Shown here: piece after piece, positions 20,769-29,274 of the stretch
How positions within the stretch are numbered: the stretch's first letter is position 1
Layout of the letters: each line of letters starts with the position of its first letter
DNA from: an uncultured Mesonia sp.
GTDB taxonomy: Bacteria; Bacteroidota; Bacteroidia; Flavobacteriales; Flavobacteriaceae
Assembly (NCBI GenBank): GCA_958296185.1
Contig: CATQIB010000001.1
Span: forward strand, 1-64,000
Reading direction: 5' to 3'
Length of the DNA stretch: 64,000 nucleotides
Translations under genes and position numbers: made by a program
Notes under the pieces: generated by a model
Seen by the model: the letters and a program-made list of their open reading frames with translations, nothing else
Database searches by the model: none
Told to the model about the DNA's origin: nothing

Positions 20769-21245
20769 ATGAAAAATAGATTCTTATCTAACATATTACT
20801 TACCTTTATTTGGGTAGCCATTACTGGAGATTTTAATTTCGCTAACTACGTATTTGGTTTTGTTCTAAGCTTTGTGGTGTTATATGTAATTACCCGAGGT
20901 AAAGGTGATGCCAAGTATTTTAAAATCATCCCGAAATTAATATCATTTATATTCTTTTTTTTATACGAATTGCTAAAAGCTAATTTACAGGTCGCTTATG
21001 ATGTGGTTACTCCAACTTTTTATATGCAACCCGCAATTGTTCAAGTACCCTTAGATGCCGAAACAGAGTTAGAAATAGCCCTATTGGCTAATTTGATTAC
21101 TCTAACACCGGGCACGTTGAGTTTAGATGTGAGTGATGACCGAAAAGTTTTGTACGTGCACGCTATGTACATGGAAAACAAAGAAGATTTTATAAGAGAC
21201 ATTAAAAATGGTTTCGAAAGACGTTTATTAGAAATTTTAAGATGA
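20769..21245 (+). CDS. mrpE: Mrp antiporter subunit E
   Basis: 158 residues; two or three N-terminal membrane segments then a soluble domain. The MnhE signature LLANLITLTPGTLSLDVS (about 108-125) is present. It overlaps mrpF by four bases. Confidence 0.92.
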   Translation: MKNRFLSNILLTFIWVAITGDFNFANYVFGFVLSFVVLYVITRGKGDAKYFKIIPKLISFIFFFLYELLKANLQVAYDVVTPTFYMQPAIVQVPLDAETELEIALLANLITLTPGTLSLDVSDDRKVLYVHAMYMENKEDFIRDIKNGFERRLLEILR

Positions 21246-21541
21246 CAGTAGAAGAATATTTATATTATATCATATTGCCCATTCTGGCCGTTTCGGTACT
21301 ATTGGTTTTTATCCGCTTTGTTATGGGGCCGAGAATAGTAGATCGCGTAGTGGCCTTAGACTTATTAATTACAATCGGTATAACTATTATTGCTGTTTAT
21401 AGTATTGTATACGATCAATCTACGTTTTTAGATATCGCAATGATATTAGGACTTATCGCGTTTTTAAGTACCGTGGCTTTTTCGTATTATCTAGAAAAAA
21501 GCAATAAAGGAAACCTAAATAAAGCTCAGAAAAATAAATAA
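21242..21541 (+). CDS. mrpF: Mrp antiporter subunit F
   Basis: 99 residues with three membrane helices. The MnhF motif VMGPRIVDRVVALDLL (about 27-42) is clear. Overlaps mrpE by four bases and precedes mrpG by 2. Confidence 0.92.
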   Translation: MTVEEYLYYIILPILAVSVLLVFIRFVMGPRIVDRVVALDLLITIGITIIAVYSIVYDQSTFLDIAMILGLIAFLSTVAFSYYLEKSNKGNLNKAQKNK

Positions 21542-21543
21542 AT

Positions 21544-21933
21544 ATGGCAGATGCATTAATAATCGGTTTTTCAACATTAGGCGCAATATTTATTTTTTTG
21601 GCTGCAGTAGGGTTCTTACGTATGCCAGATACATACCTTCGTATATCGGTAACTACAAAAGCCGTTACGCTTGGGGTGGGATTAATACTTGTCGCTGCTG
21701 CCATTTATTTTGATAACTTATCGGTTACTTCACGGGTGCTGGCTATTATTCTATTTATTATCTTAACAGCACCGGTAGGAGCTCACTTAATTGGCAGAGC
21801 AAGTTATTTACTAGAAATGCCTTTATGGAAAAAAACAAAGAAAGACGAGCTTAAGGGGAAATACAAGCGTATTACACACCACTTAAGTAGTGAAGAAGAA
21901 TACCTAGAGCCCCAAAATGAAGAGGAAAATTGA
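21544..21933 (+). CDS. mrpG: Mrp antiporter subunit G
   Basis: 129 residues with three membrane helices and the MnhG pattern GFLRMPDTYLRISVTTKA (about 22-39) and TAPVGAHLIGRASY (about 76). The acidic C-terminal tail is cytoplasmic. Last of the seven Mrp genes. Confidence 0.92.
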   Translation: MADALIIGFSTLGAIFIFLAAVGFLRMPDTYLRISVTTKAVTLGVGLILVAAAIYFDNLSVTSRVLAIILFIILTAPVGAHLIGRASYLLEMPLWKKTKKDELKGKYKRITHHLSSEEEYLEPQNEEEN

Positions 21934-21985
21934 TTTTTTAGTCGAAAAAAGTGAATAAAAATCGATAAAGAGTGGAAGATTTTTG

Positions 21986-22082
21986 TATTTTTGATCTAGC
22001 TAATTAATTTAGTTTTTGTAAATTAGGATATTGGGGTAACCTGATTTAACATGTAAGCCTTGGTTCTGCCAAGGCTTTTTAT
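21986..22082 (+). ncRNA. Candidate short transcript or attenuated leader ending in a strong hairpin
   Basis: A -7-like TATTTTTG at 21986-21993 is followed by a small AT-rich stem (TAATTTA/TAAATTA), then AGCCTTGG (22056-22063) pairing with CCAAGGCT (22069-22076) and a T-run. The hairpin ends 20 bases before the cupin gene. It could terminate the mrp operon, or stop a transcript of about 80 bases made from its own promoter. No -33 TTG is seen and I recognise no known RNA family. Confidence 0.4.
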
Positions 22083-22098
22083 TTTAAAGCTACACCTT

Positions 22099-22971
22099 AT
22101 GCAAAAACTGAATTTACAATCTATTGAGCGGGTTCAAGATATTAGCCCAAAATCTTTTTTAGAAAACTACCTGAAGCCACAGAAACCCGTTATCATAGAA
22201 AAAGGCATCACCGATTGGCCAGCCTACCAAAAATGGAATTTAGATTATATGGTAGAGCAGGCTGGAGAAAAAGTTGTCCCGCTATATGATGATCGACCAG
22301 TACGCCATGATGAAGGCTTTAATGAGCCGCACGCTCGTATGAAATTGAATGAATATGTAGATTTATTAAAAAATGAGCCTACCAAATACAGGATCTTTTT
22401 GTGGAATATTCTTAAAGAAGCTCCAAGTCTTCAAAATGATTTTAAGTATCCAAATTTTGGGATTAGATTTATTAAAACATTACCGATGTTATTTTTTGGA
22501 GGAAAAGATTCTTACACCTTTATGCATTATGATATCGATTTGGCCAATATTTTTCACTTTCATTTTCATGGAGAGAAGGAAGTGATTTTGTTTGACCAAA
22601 AACAAAATGATTATTTGTATAAGATTCCTCATTCTCTAATAGTAAGAGAAGATATCGATTTTAGTAATCCAGATTTTGAAAAATGGCCTGCATTAGCTAA
22701 AGCTAGGGGTTTTAAAGCTAGTTTAAAGCATGGGGAGATGCTTTATATGCCAGAAGGATATTGGCACTATATGCGTTATGTTACTCCTGGTTTTTCTATG
22801 AGTCTAAGATCAATTCCGCGAAAGCCGAAAAACCTAGCCAAGGCAATTTACAATATTTTTATTATGCGCAATTACGATAATTTTATGCGCAAATGGAAAG
22901 GCCAAGATTGGATTGACTATAAAAATAGGGAGGCCAAAAAAAGAACCGAACTTAAATTGAAAACTACTTGA
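22099..22971 (+). CDS. JmjC-like cupin (cupin_8) protein
   Basis: 290 residues from ATG 22099; the open frame runs up to 22060, but that part overlaps the terminator hairpin. It is a cupin_8/JmjC-type Fe(II) 2-oxoglutarate oxygenase: YTFMHYDIDLANIFHFHFHG holds the first His and Asp ligands (HxD, about 153-155), and EMLYMPEGYWHYMRYV the distal His (about 222). The N-terminal KSFLENYLKPQKPVII is typical. The family hydroxylates proteins or small molecules; the substrate is unknown. Confidence 0.85.
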   Translation: MQKLNLQSIERVQDISPKSFLENYLKPQKPVIIEKGITDWPAYQKWNLDYMVEQAGEKVVPLYDDRPVRHDEGFNEPHARMKLNEYVDLLKNEPTKYRIFLWNILKEAPSLQNDFKYPNFGIRFIKTLPMLFFGGKDSYTFMHYDIDLANIFHFHFHGEKEVILFDQKQNDYLYKIPHSLIVREDIDFSNPDFEKWPALAKARGFKASLKHGEMLYMPEGYWHYMRYVTPGFSMSLRSIPRKPKNLAKAIYNIFIMRNYDNFMRKWKGQDWIDYKNREAKKRTELKLKTT

Positions 22972-23440
22972 TGTTGGCCTGATTTTGAATTTGTTCATAC
23001 ACCAGGTGGGACTCCCAACCTCGATAGAGAAAGTAATTCATTACTTTTTTCTTTTTATTAGCTAAATTAAATTCTGCGGTAGCATTCCATTTCTTTTCAA
23101 CAAGACGGCTTAACTTTCCAAAATACTCAGATTCGTTGATTTGATTTAAGCTTGTTTTAATATTTATAGCACTAATCTCTCTACGTTTCAGCTCATTAAT
23201 AATTCTTTTTTTTCCCCAGTTTTTTTGATTGAACTTGCTAATGGTAAATATTTTAGCAAAGCGTTCTTCATTTAAAAAGTCTTGTTGAATCAATTCGACT
23301 ATAATGTGCTCCTTTGCCAGTGGAATTATATTGAGTTCATCTAATTTTTTATTAACTTCTTGATGACATCGCTCTTGGTAAGCGCAATAACGCATGAGTT
23401 TGATCTTTGCTTCCTCAACGGTAAATGATTTCTTTTTCAC
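22964..23440 (-). CDS. recX: Regulatory protein RecX
   Basis: 158 residues composed of three-helix RecX repeats: EEAKIKLMRYCAYQERCHQE (9-28), the middle IVELIQQDFLNEERFAKIF and the C-terminal VMNYFLYRGWESHLVYE. RecX modulates RecA filaments. Its end overlaps the convergent cupin gene by 8 bases. It lies downstream of the rng terminator. Confidence 0.9.
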   Translation of the reverse strand: MKKKSFTVEEAKIKLMRYCAYQERCHQEVNKKLDELNIIPLAKEHIIVELIQQDFLNEERFAKIFTISKFNQKNWGKKRIINELKRREISAINIKTSLNQINESEYFGKLSRLVEKKWNATAEFNLANKKKKVMNYFLYRGWESHLVYEQIQNQANIK

Positions 23441-23472
23441 GATTCTATTTTCTTTGCGTTATAAAAATAAAA

Positions 23473-23501
23473 AAAGCCCGAGAAAATAAAACTCGGGCTT
23501 T
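23473..23501. terminator. Terminator after rng
   Basis: AAAGCCCGAG at 23473-23482 pairs perfectly with CTCGGGCTTT at 23492-23501. On the minus strand it is followed by a long T-run, so it terminates rng transcription, before recX. Confidence 0.85.
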
Positions 23502-23505
23502 AATT

Positions 23506-25044
23506 TTAGGAAATAATTTCACCATTTTTATCGTGAAAATGATATTCCAGATACGTGTAAGCGTCTCTAGGTAATATTTTAACCCATCGCTTGTGATCAA
23601 AAAACCACTTGCTTCTGGGTGATGGAATACCTTTAGTTAAAAAGGCGGCAATAAAAGGGTGTGCGCTTAAAGATAAGTTTTTATGCCCTTTTTTAATATG
23701 TTTTTGAAGGTCGGCATTTATTTTATTAATAACCACAATTGGAGCTTCTATTTCTCCATCTCCGTTAGGATTTTCTTCGCGGGTTTTAATATTCATTTCC
23801 GGCCTTACCCGTTGTCTTGTAATTTGTACCAGTCCAAATTTTGTTGGGGGTAAAATTTTGTGTTTTGCCCGATCATCGCTCATCTCATCACGCATGTGAT
23901 TGTAGAGCGTTTTACGATTTTCGGCGTTACTCATGTCAATAAAATCTACCACTATAATACCTCCCATATCGCGTAATCTTAATTGGCGAGCTACTTCTGT
24001 AGCGCTTATAAGATTTACTTCTAGAGCGGTGTCTTCTTGGGTTTTTGCTTTGTTGCTTCGGTTACCGCTGTTCACGTCTATAACGTGCATGGCTTCTGTG
24101 TGCTCTATTACAAGATAGGCTCCTTTACTCATAGAAACAGTTTTACCAAAAGCAGATTTTATTTGTCTTTCAATACCATATTTTTCAAAAATAGGTACGT
24201 TAGACTGGTATAACTTAACAATAGACTCTTTTTGTGGGGAGATTTTTCCCACGTAATTTTTTAATTGTGTATAAAGGGTTTCTTCATCGGTAACAATAGC
24301 GGTAAAGGAGTCGTTGAACATATCTCTTAAAATGGAAGAAGCTCTACTTAACTCGCCTAATACTTTTGTTGGATGCTGGGCTTTATACAATTTTTTACAC
24401 ATGCCAGTCCATCGATTTACTAAGTTTTGTAAATCGCGGTCTAGTTCTGCTACTTTTTTGCCTTCTGCTACAGTTCGTACAATTACCCCAAAGCCTTTTG
24501 GTCTTATACTTTTTACCAATCGCTTCAAGCGATCTCTCTCCTCTTTATCTTCAATCTTTTGTGAGATAGAGATGCGATTTGAGAAAGGTACTAATACAAT
24601 GTATCTTCCTGCGAAAGAAAGTTCACTGCTTATCCTAGGACCTTTGGTAGAAATGGGTTCTTTAACTATTTGTACCAGTATAGATTGATTTGATTTAAGA
24701 ACATCAGTAATACTGCCGTCTTTATCAATATCTTTCTCAAAAGGATAGTCCTTTAAAGAAAAGTCTTTTTGTTTACCTGTGCTTACACGTTTTACGAATT
24801 TTAATAAAGTAGATACTTGCGGGCCAAGGTCATGATAGTGTAAAAAACCATCTTTCTCATAGCCTACATTAACGAAGGCTGCGTTTAAACCTGGCACAGC
24901 TTTTCTAATTTTAGCAATAAATATATCGCCTACAGAGAAGTTGCTGTCATCTTTTTCTTTATGTAATTCAATTAGTTTTCCATCTTTTAGTAAGGCAAAA
25001 TCAACAGCATCGGAATTTGATCTGATAATTAATTCTCTATCCAT
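23506..25044 (-). CDS. rng: Ribonuclease E/G
   Basis: Endoribonuclease for rRNA and mRNA processing. 512 residues: an S1-like RNA-binding domain near 38-125, then the RNase E/G catalytic domain with metal-binding aspartates in MHVIDVNSGNRS (about 321) and IVVDFIDMSNAENR (about 366). The C-terminus ends soon after the catalytic core, so it is the RNase G form without the degradosome scaffold. HU and the 30-residue basic protein lie upstream on the same strand, separated by a terminator. Confidence 0.94.
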   Translation of the reverse strand: MDRELIIRSNSDAVDFALLKDGKLIELHKEKDDSNFSVGDIFIAKIRKAVPGLNAAFVNVGYEKDGFLHYHDLGPQVSTLLKFVKRVSTGKQKDFSLKDYPFEKDIDKDGSITDVLKSNQSILVQIVKEPISTKGPRISSELSFAGRYIVLVPFSNRISISQKIEDKEERDRLKRLVKSIRPKGFGVIVRTVAEGKKVAELDRDLQNLVNRWTGMCKKLYKAQHPTKVLGELSRASSILRDMFNDSFTAIVTDEETLYTQLKNYVGKISPQKESIVKLYQSNVPIFEKYGIERQIKSAFGKTVSMSKGAYLVIEHTEAMHVIDVNSGNRSNKAKTQEDTALEVNLISATEVARQLRLRDMGGIIVVDFIDMSNAENRKTLYNHMRDEMSDDRAKHKILPPTKFGLVQITRQRVRPEMNIKTREENPNGDGEIEAPIVVINKINADLQKHIKKGHKNLSLSAHPFIAAFLTKGIPSPRSKWFFDHKRWVKILPRDAYTYLEYHFHDKNGEIIS

Positions 25045-25175
25045 AATTCCAGCTTAATAGATTTATTATCCGTATATAAATATACAGATGGATTAAACAA
25101 TTTTACTCACAGGTTATGTAAATAAATAAATTGAAACCTTTTTTTAAAGGCTTCTTTGTCAATGAACGTTTGAAC

Positions 25176-25206
25176 AAAAAGAAGTAGTACTAAACTACTT
25201 CTTTTT
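25176..25206 (-). terminator. Terminator overlapping the 3' end of the 30-residue ribosomal-type gene
   Basis: AGAAGTAGT (25180-25188) pairs perfectly with ACTACTTCT (25194-25202). Read on the minus strand, the stem starts inside the last codons of the small gene and ends in a run of T. Confidence 0.8.
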
Positions 25207-25287
25207 CTTATGACGGTTAGCTCTTCTTCTCTTCTTACGCTTGTGCGTCGCTACCTTATGTCTTTTTCTTTTTTTACCACTTGGCAT
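25195..25287 (-). CDS. Very small basic protein, AURKAIP1/COX24 (bS22/mS38-like) type
   Basis: A 30-residue frame starting MPSGKKRKRHKVATHKRKKR and ending in a Lys run. Two thirds of the residues are Lys, Arg or His. The sequence matches the short COX24_C-type proteins annotated across Flavobacteriia; relatives are small-subunit ribosomal proteins (mitochondrial mS38, mycobacterial bS22). It lies between HU and rng, and its stop codon is part of a terminator stem. Too short for most gene finders, but the composition, position and terminator make it real. Assignment to the ribosome is by family. Confidence 0.85.
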   Translation of the reverse strand: MPSGKKRKRHKVATHKRKKRRRANRHKKKK

Positions 25288-25321
25288 AAAAATATGTTTT
25301 TAGATTAATAAATGATTTTCG

Positions 25322-25612
25322 TTACTTTACTTCTACATTGGTTTTTACACCTTCTACAAATACTTTTGCAGGTTTAAATGCAGGTATATTGTGTGCAGGA
25401 ATTTTTATAGTTGTATTCTTAGATATATTTCTCCCTGTCTTTTCTGCTCTTGTTTTTATGATAAAGCTACCAAAGCCTCTTAGATATACATTGTCACCGT
25501 TCTCTAAAGATTCTTTTACCTCTTGCATAAAAGTTTCAATAGTCGCTTGTACGTCCGCCTTTTCCATACCTAATTTATCTGAAATATTCGCTACAAGATC
25601 TGCTTTCGTCAT
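25322..25612 (-). CDS. hup: HU-family DNA-binding protein
   Basis: 96-residue histone-like protein. The N-terminal helices MTKADLVANISDKLGM are typical, GFGSFIIKTRAEKTGRN forms the DNA-binding arm, and NIPAFKPAKVF is the family's C-terminal motif. It has its own good promoter and is followed by the 30-residue basic gene. Confidence 0.94.
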   Translation of the reverse strand: MTKADLVANISDKLGMEKADVQATIETFMQEVKESLENGDNVYLRGFGSFIIKTRAEKTGRNISKNTTIKIPAHNIPAFKPAKVFVEGVKTNVEVK

Positions 25613-25654
25613 CGTTAAGTTATTTTAAAATATGGGTTAATATTTTCGAGGATG

Positions 25655-25686
25655 CAAATATACTAATTTAATTATCAATAAGTCAA
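25655..25686 (-). promoter_or_regulatory. Promoter of the HU gene
   Basis: On the minus strand TTG (25686-25684) lies 21 bp before TATATTTG (25662-25655), a close match to the Bacteroidota consensus. The HU start is about 42 bases further down. Confidence 0.65.
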
Positions 25687-25722
25687 GCATTAAATCGTTA
25701 TTTAGTATTCAATCTATTCTAT

Positions 25723-25730
25723 TAAATTTG
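25723..25730 (+). promoter_or_regulatory. -7 box of mutY
   Basis: TAAATTTG at 25723-25730 overlaps the most upstream in-frame start of mutY (TTG 25728). That places the transcription start after it and supports ATG 25749 as the start codon. Confidence 0.5.
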
Positions 25731-25748
25731 CGAATTCAAATTTTGTCT

Positions 25749-26816
25749 ATGCTGTTTTCTGAAAAATTAATTGACTGGTATTCAATTAATCTACGTGACC
25801 TGCCCTGGAGAGATACTCAAGATCCTTATAAAATATGGTTGAGCGAAATCGTGTTGCAGCAAACCCGTGTGGCTCAAGGTTTGCCTTATTACCTTCGATT
25901 TTTAAAGCATTTCCCTACAGTTTTTGACTTGGCGACAGCGAAAGAAGACGAGGTTTTAAAGCTTTGGCAAGGCTTGGGATATTATTCTCGCGCTCGAAAC
26001 CTTCATGCAACGGCAAAATTCATTGCTCAAGAAAAAAACGGATTTTTTCCTCAAACGGCCGAAGAATTAAAAAAACTTAAAGGCGTGGGAGAATATACGG
26101 CTCATGCTATAGCTTCATTTTGCTTTCGTGAGCCTGTCGCCGTTCTAGACGGAAATGTCTTTAGAGTGCTGAGCAGGGTTTTTGGAGTAAATGACGAAAT
26201 TGATACTCCCGCCGGGAAAAGGATTTTTAATGATTTGGCTCAAAAATTACTCGATAAAGAAAAACCAGATTTGTATAATCAAGCCATTATGGAGTTTGGT
26301 GCATTGCAGTGTACACCTAAGATTCCGGATTGTACTATCTGTCCATTTTCCAAGAATTGTGTAGCATATCAAAATCAATTAATAGCAGACTTACCTCGTA
26401 AAAAGAAAAAGGTAAAGGTTAAACAAGAACATATAAACTATTTGGTATTGGTAGATCAAAAGGGAAATACTTTTATGCAGCAAAGAACTCAGAAGGGTAT
26501 TTGGCGTAATTTATTTGAATTTCCTAGACTAGAAAGTGAATTTGTTAATGGCGTTTCTGATGGTCTAAATGAAACTATTAAGTTGAAGTCTCTCGAAAAC
26601 CATAAGGTAGAAATAATACCGTTTTATCCTCAACCGGTAAAGCATTTATTATCGCATCGTAAGTTATTTATTCAATTTTACATTGGTAAGGTTACAGACT
26701 ATTCTGCATTTCCATCGCTATCAAAAAAGTACCATATTGTCCAAAACATTCATACCTTTGCAGTTCCCGTAGTAATTGAAAGATTTATTGAGGCAAGCGA
26801 TTTTTTCAACTCGTAG
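25749..26816 (+). CDS. mutY: A/G-specific adenine glycosylase
   Basis: Removes adenine mispaired with 8-oxoguanine. 355 residues from ATG 25749. The helix-hairpin-helix LKGVGEYTAHAIASF and catalytic Asp in AVLDGNVFRVLSR are clear (about 114-142). The 4Fe-4S cluster has the spacing C-x6-C-x2-C-x5-C in CTPKIPDCTICPFSKNC (about 192). The C-terminal NUDIX-like domain recognises 8-oxoG. First gene of the conserved flavobacterial mutY-ssb-gldE-gldD block. Confidence 0.96.
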   Translation: MLFSEKLIDWYSINLRDLPWRDTQDPYKIWLSEIVLQQTRVAQGLPYYLRFLKHFPTVFDLATAKEDEVLKLWQGLGYYSRARNLHATAKFIAQEKNGFFPQTAEELKKLKGVGEYTAHAIASFCFREPVAVLDGNVFRVLSRVFGVNDEIDTPAGKRIFNDLAQKLLDKEKPDLYNQAIMEFGALQCTPKIPDCTICPFSKNCVAYQNQLIADLPRKKKKVKVKQEHINYLVLVDQKGNTFMQQRTQKGIWRNLFEFPRLESEFVNGVSDGLNETIKLKSLENHKVEIIPFYPQPVKHLLSHRKLFIQFYIGKVTDYSAFPSLSKKYHIVQNIHTFAVPVVIERFIEASDFFNS

Positions 26817-26856
26817 TTTTTTTTTACATTTACTACTATAATCAATAAGTAAAACC

Positions 26857-27321
26857 ATGTCAGGAACCTTAAATAAAGTAATGCTTATAGGGCATACAGG
26901 AGATGAAGTTAAGATGCACTATTTTGAAGGGGGTGGCTGCATAGGTAGATTCCCTTTAGCTACCAATGAAGAATACCTAAATAAGTCAACTGGTGAGCGA
27001 GTAAGCAATACAGAGTGGCATAATATTGTGGTGCGTAATAAAGGAGCCGAAATTTGTGAGAAATACCTTAAAAAAGGAGATAAGGTTTATATAGAAGGTA
27101 GAATTAAAACCCGAAAATGGGTAGATGATAAGAACCAAGAACGGTACAGTACAGAGGTACAATGCACAGATTTTACTTTTCTTACACCCAAATCGGCGGG
27201 TAATCAAAACCAAGATGCTAGTTTAGGTGCGGCAAATGAGGCCAAACCGCAGACACCAAACCCCAACACAAGCCACGCTGGATCGGTTGATACCGAAGAC
27301 CACGATGACTTGCCATTTTAA
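26857..27321 (+). CDS. ssb: Single-stranded DNA-binding protein
   Basis: 154 residues. The OB fold covers about 1-110 with LNKVMLIGHTGDEVKMH, TEWHNIVVRNKGAEICEKYL and KGDKVYIEGRIKTRKW. A low-complexity linker follows, and the C-terminal partner-binding tip is DHDDLPF. The start is 40 bases after mutY. Confidence 0.95.
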   Translation: MSGTLNKVMLIGHTGDEVKMHYFEGGGCIGRFPLATNEEYLNKSTGERVSNTEWHNIVVRNKGAEICEKYLKKGDKVYIEGRIKTRKWVDDKNQERYSTEVQCTDFTFLTPKSAGNQNQDASLGAANEAKPQTPNPNTSHAGSVDTEDHDDLPF

Positions 27322-27347
27322 TTCTTGTTTAATTAATCTTTTAAGAC

Positions 27348-28664
27348 TTGGACCCCGACCCTTCCAGTTTGTTGCTTTTTTATAGTTTAGGATATTTTGA
27401 AGCCTTGGGTATTTTTGGGCTTTTTGTTCTGTTAATTTTTTCTGCCTTAATATCTGGTTCCGAAGTTGCTTTATTTTCTCTAAAGCCATCAGATTTTGAG
27501 GTAGACCAGGGATCAATTCCTGCAAAACAGCAAATATTAATACGTTTATTAGACAGACCTAAGCGTTTATTAGCTACTATTTTGGTTGCTAATAATTTTG
27601 TAAATATTGCTATTGTATTGCTTTTTGATCAACTGGGAGAGCAATTACTACATCAGTTAAACACGAGAATACTGGGACTTAACTTACGTTTTCTTGTTGA
27701 AGTGGTTGTAGTGACCTTTCTAATTCTCTTGTTTGGCGAAATCCTTCCCAAAATATATGCTAATCGTAATCGTTTACAATTCTCATTGTTTATGGCTTAC
27801 CCCTTGGCGTTCTTGGACAAGCTCTTTTTAGTTTTTAGTATGCCCATGCGTTTTGTTACTTTACGGATTCATGAGCGTTTAGGAAAACAAAAGTCTAGCT
27901 TAAGCGTTGATCAATTATCTCAAGCTTTAGAGTTAACCAATGCAGAGGATACTACCCAAGAGGAGCAAAAAATCTTACAAGGTATTGTCTCATTCGGTAA
28001 TACCGTAGCCAAACAGGTAATGAAAAATAGGATGGATGTCTTTGCTCTTAATAAAGAGCAATCGTTTAAAGAGGTGGTTGATGAGATTATCGAAAATGGC
28101 TACTCGAGAATACCGGTATACGAAGATAATATAGACCAAATTTTGGGTATTCTTTATATTAAAGATTTATTGCCTTTTTTAGAAGAGCGAGATTTTAAAT
28201 GGCAAAACCTAATCCGCGAAGCTTTTTTTGTTCCAGAAAATAAAAAACTAGATGATTTATTGAATGATTTTAAACAGAAGAAAAATCACCTCGCCATTGT
28301 TGTAGACGAATATGGTGGAACGAGTGGAATTATATCTCTTGAAGATATCATTGAGGAAATTGTGGGCGATATTAGCGATGAATTTGATGATGAAGATTTA
28401 ATTTATTCTAAATTAGACGAAAATACTTATGTTTTCGAAGGTAAAACTACCTTAAAAGATTTTTATAAAATAGTTGACCTTGATGAGGTAGAGCTAATTG
28501 AAGAAAAAAAGGGGGAGGCAGAAACTTTAGCTGGATTTTTACTTGAAATATCGGGAGAGTTTCCCAAGCGCAACACTAAAATAAAAATCGGTCACCTTAC
28601 TTTTATTGTAGAAATTGTAGATAAAAAAAGAATTAAACAGGTGAAATTATGTATAGGAACATAA
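27348..28664 (+). CDS. gldE: Gliding motility-associated protein GldE
   Basis: 438 residues, CorC/hemolysin-C type: membrane domain with three or four helices (DUF21, about 10-190), two CBS domains (about 215-330, including RIPVYEDNIDQILGILYIKD and a GGTSGIISLEDIIEEIVGDI stretch) and a CorC-HlyC C-terminal domain. The start is TTG at 27348, as no ATG lies upstream in frame before the ssb stop. GldE is linked to gliding and the T9SS in Flavobacteriaceae, and it always accompanies gldD. It overlaps gldD by 16 bases. Confidence 0.92.
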   Translation: MDPDPSSLLLFYSLGYFEALGIFGLFVLLIFSALISGSEVALFSLKPSDFEVDQGSIPAKQQILIRLLDRPKRLLATILVANNFVNIAIVLLFDQLGEQLLHQLNTRILGLNLRFLVEVVVVTFLILLFGEILPKIYANRNRLQFSLFMAYPLAFLDKLFLVFSMPMRFVTLRIHERLGKQKSSLSVDQLSQALELTNAEDTTQEEQKILQGIVSFGNTVAKQVMKNRMDVFALNKEQSFKEVVDEIIENGYSRIPVYEDNIDQILGILYIKDLLPFLEERDFKWQNLIREAFFVPENKKLDDLLNDFKQKKNHLAIVVDEYGGTSGIISLEDIIEEIVGDISDEFDDEDLIYSKLDENTYVFEGKTTLKDFYKIVDLDEVELIEEKKGEAETLAGFLLEISGEFPKRNTKIKIGHLTFIVEIVDKKRIKQVKLCIGT

Positions 28665-29227
28665 AAATTTTAAAATACGTAGCGGTTGTTGTATTTCTTC
28701 TATGGTCTTGTGAAGAAACAATTACTCCTAAGCCAGGTGGTTATTTGGCACTTAACTACCCCGAACAATCCTATAGTATGCGTGAGTTTTTAGCCTGTCC
28801 TTATGCTTTTGAAATTAATCAAATAGCCAAGATTCAACCAGCAAAATCAAAACATGATTGTTGGTACAATATAGAGTATCCTACCTTAAATGCTACCTTA
28901 TTTTTAAGTTATAGACCAGTAAATAACGACAATTTAAGAGATTTGTTAGTTGATGCTCAACGGCTTCCTCTAGAGCATACAATTAAGGCTGACGAAATTG
29001 AGGGAGATACCTATGTAAATAATAAAAGAAAAGTATACGGTACTTTTTACGAAGTAAAGGGAGATGCCGCCTCTCAAGCTCAATTTTATGTAACCGATAG
29101 TGTAAACCACTTCTTAACAGGTTCGCTTTACTTTAAGACAAAACCTAATTTTGATAGCATTCAACCAGCAGCCGCTTACCTTAAAACAGATATGAAGCGT
29201 TTGCTCGAGTCATTACAATGGCGTTAA
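28649..29227 (+). CDS. gldD: Gliding motility lipoprotein GldD
   Basis: 192 residues with a lipoprotein signal ending VFLLWSC (Cys21). Conserved GldD features include KPGGYLALNYPEQSY and HDCWYNIEYPTLNATLFLSY. Needed for gliding and T9SS function in Flavobacterium johnsoniae. It follows gldE with overlapping reading frames, the standard order. Confidence 0.92.
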   Translation: MYRNIKILKYVAVVVFLLWSCEETITPKPGGYLALNYPEQSYSMREFLACPYAFEINQIAKIQPAKSKHDCWYNIEYPTLNATLFLSYRPVNNDNLRDLLVDAQRLPLEHTIKADEIEGDTYVNNKRKVYGTFYEVKGDAASQAQFYVTDSVNHFLTGSLYFKTKPNFDSIQPAAAYLKTDMKRLLESLQWR

Positions 29228-29274
29228 TAAATCTCTAATGTGATTTTTTTTGCTTTCTTTTGCAAAAAAAAGAA

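Noticed and set aside
22373..22585. Alternative frame inside the cupin gene
   Set aside because: Fully inside a gene with clear JmjC motifs.
25728..25748. Upstream TTG start of mutY
   Set aside because: It lies inside the TAAATTTG promoter element and adds residues not typical of MutY.
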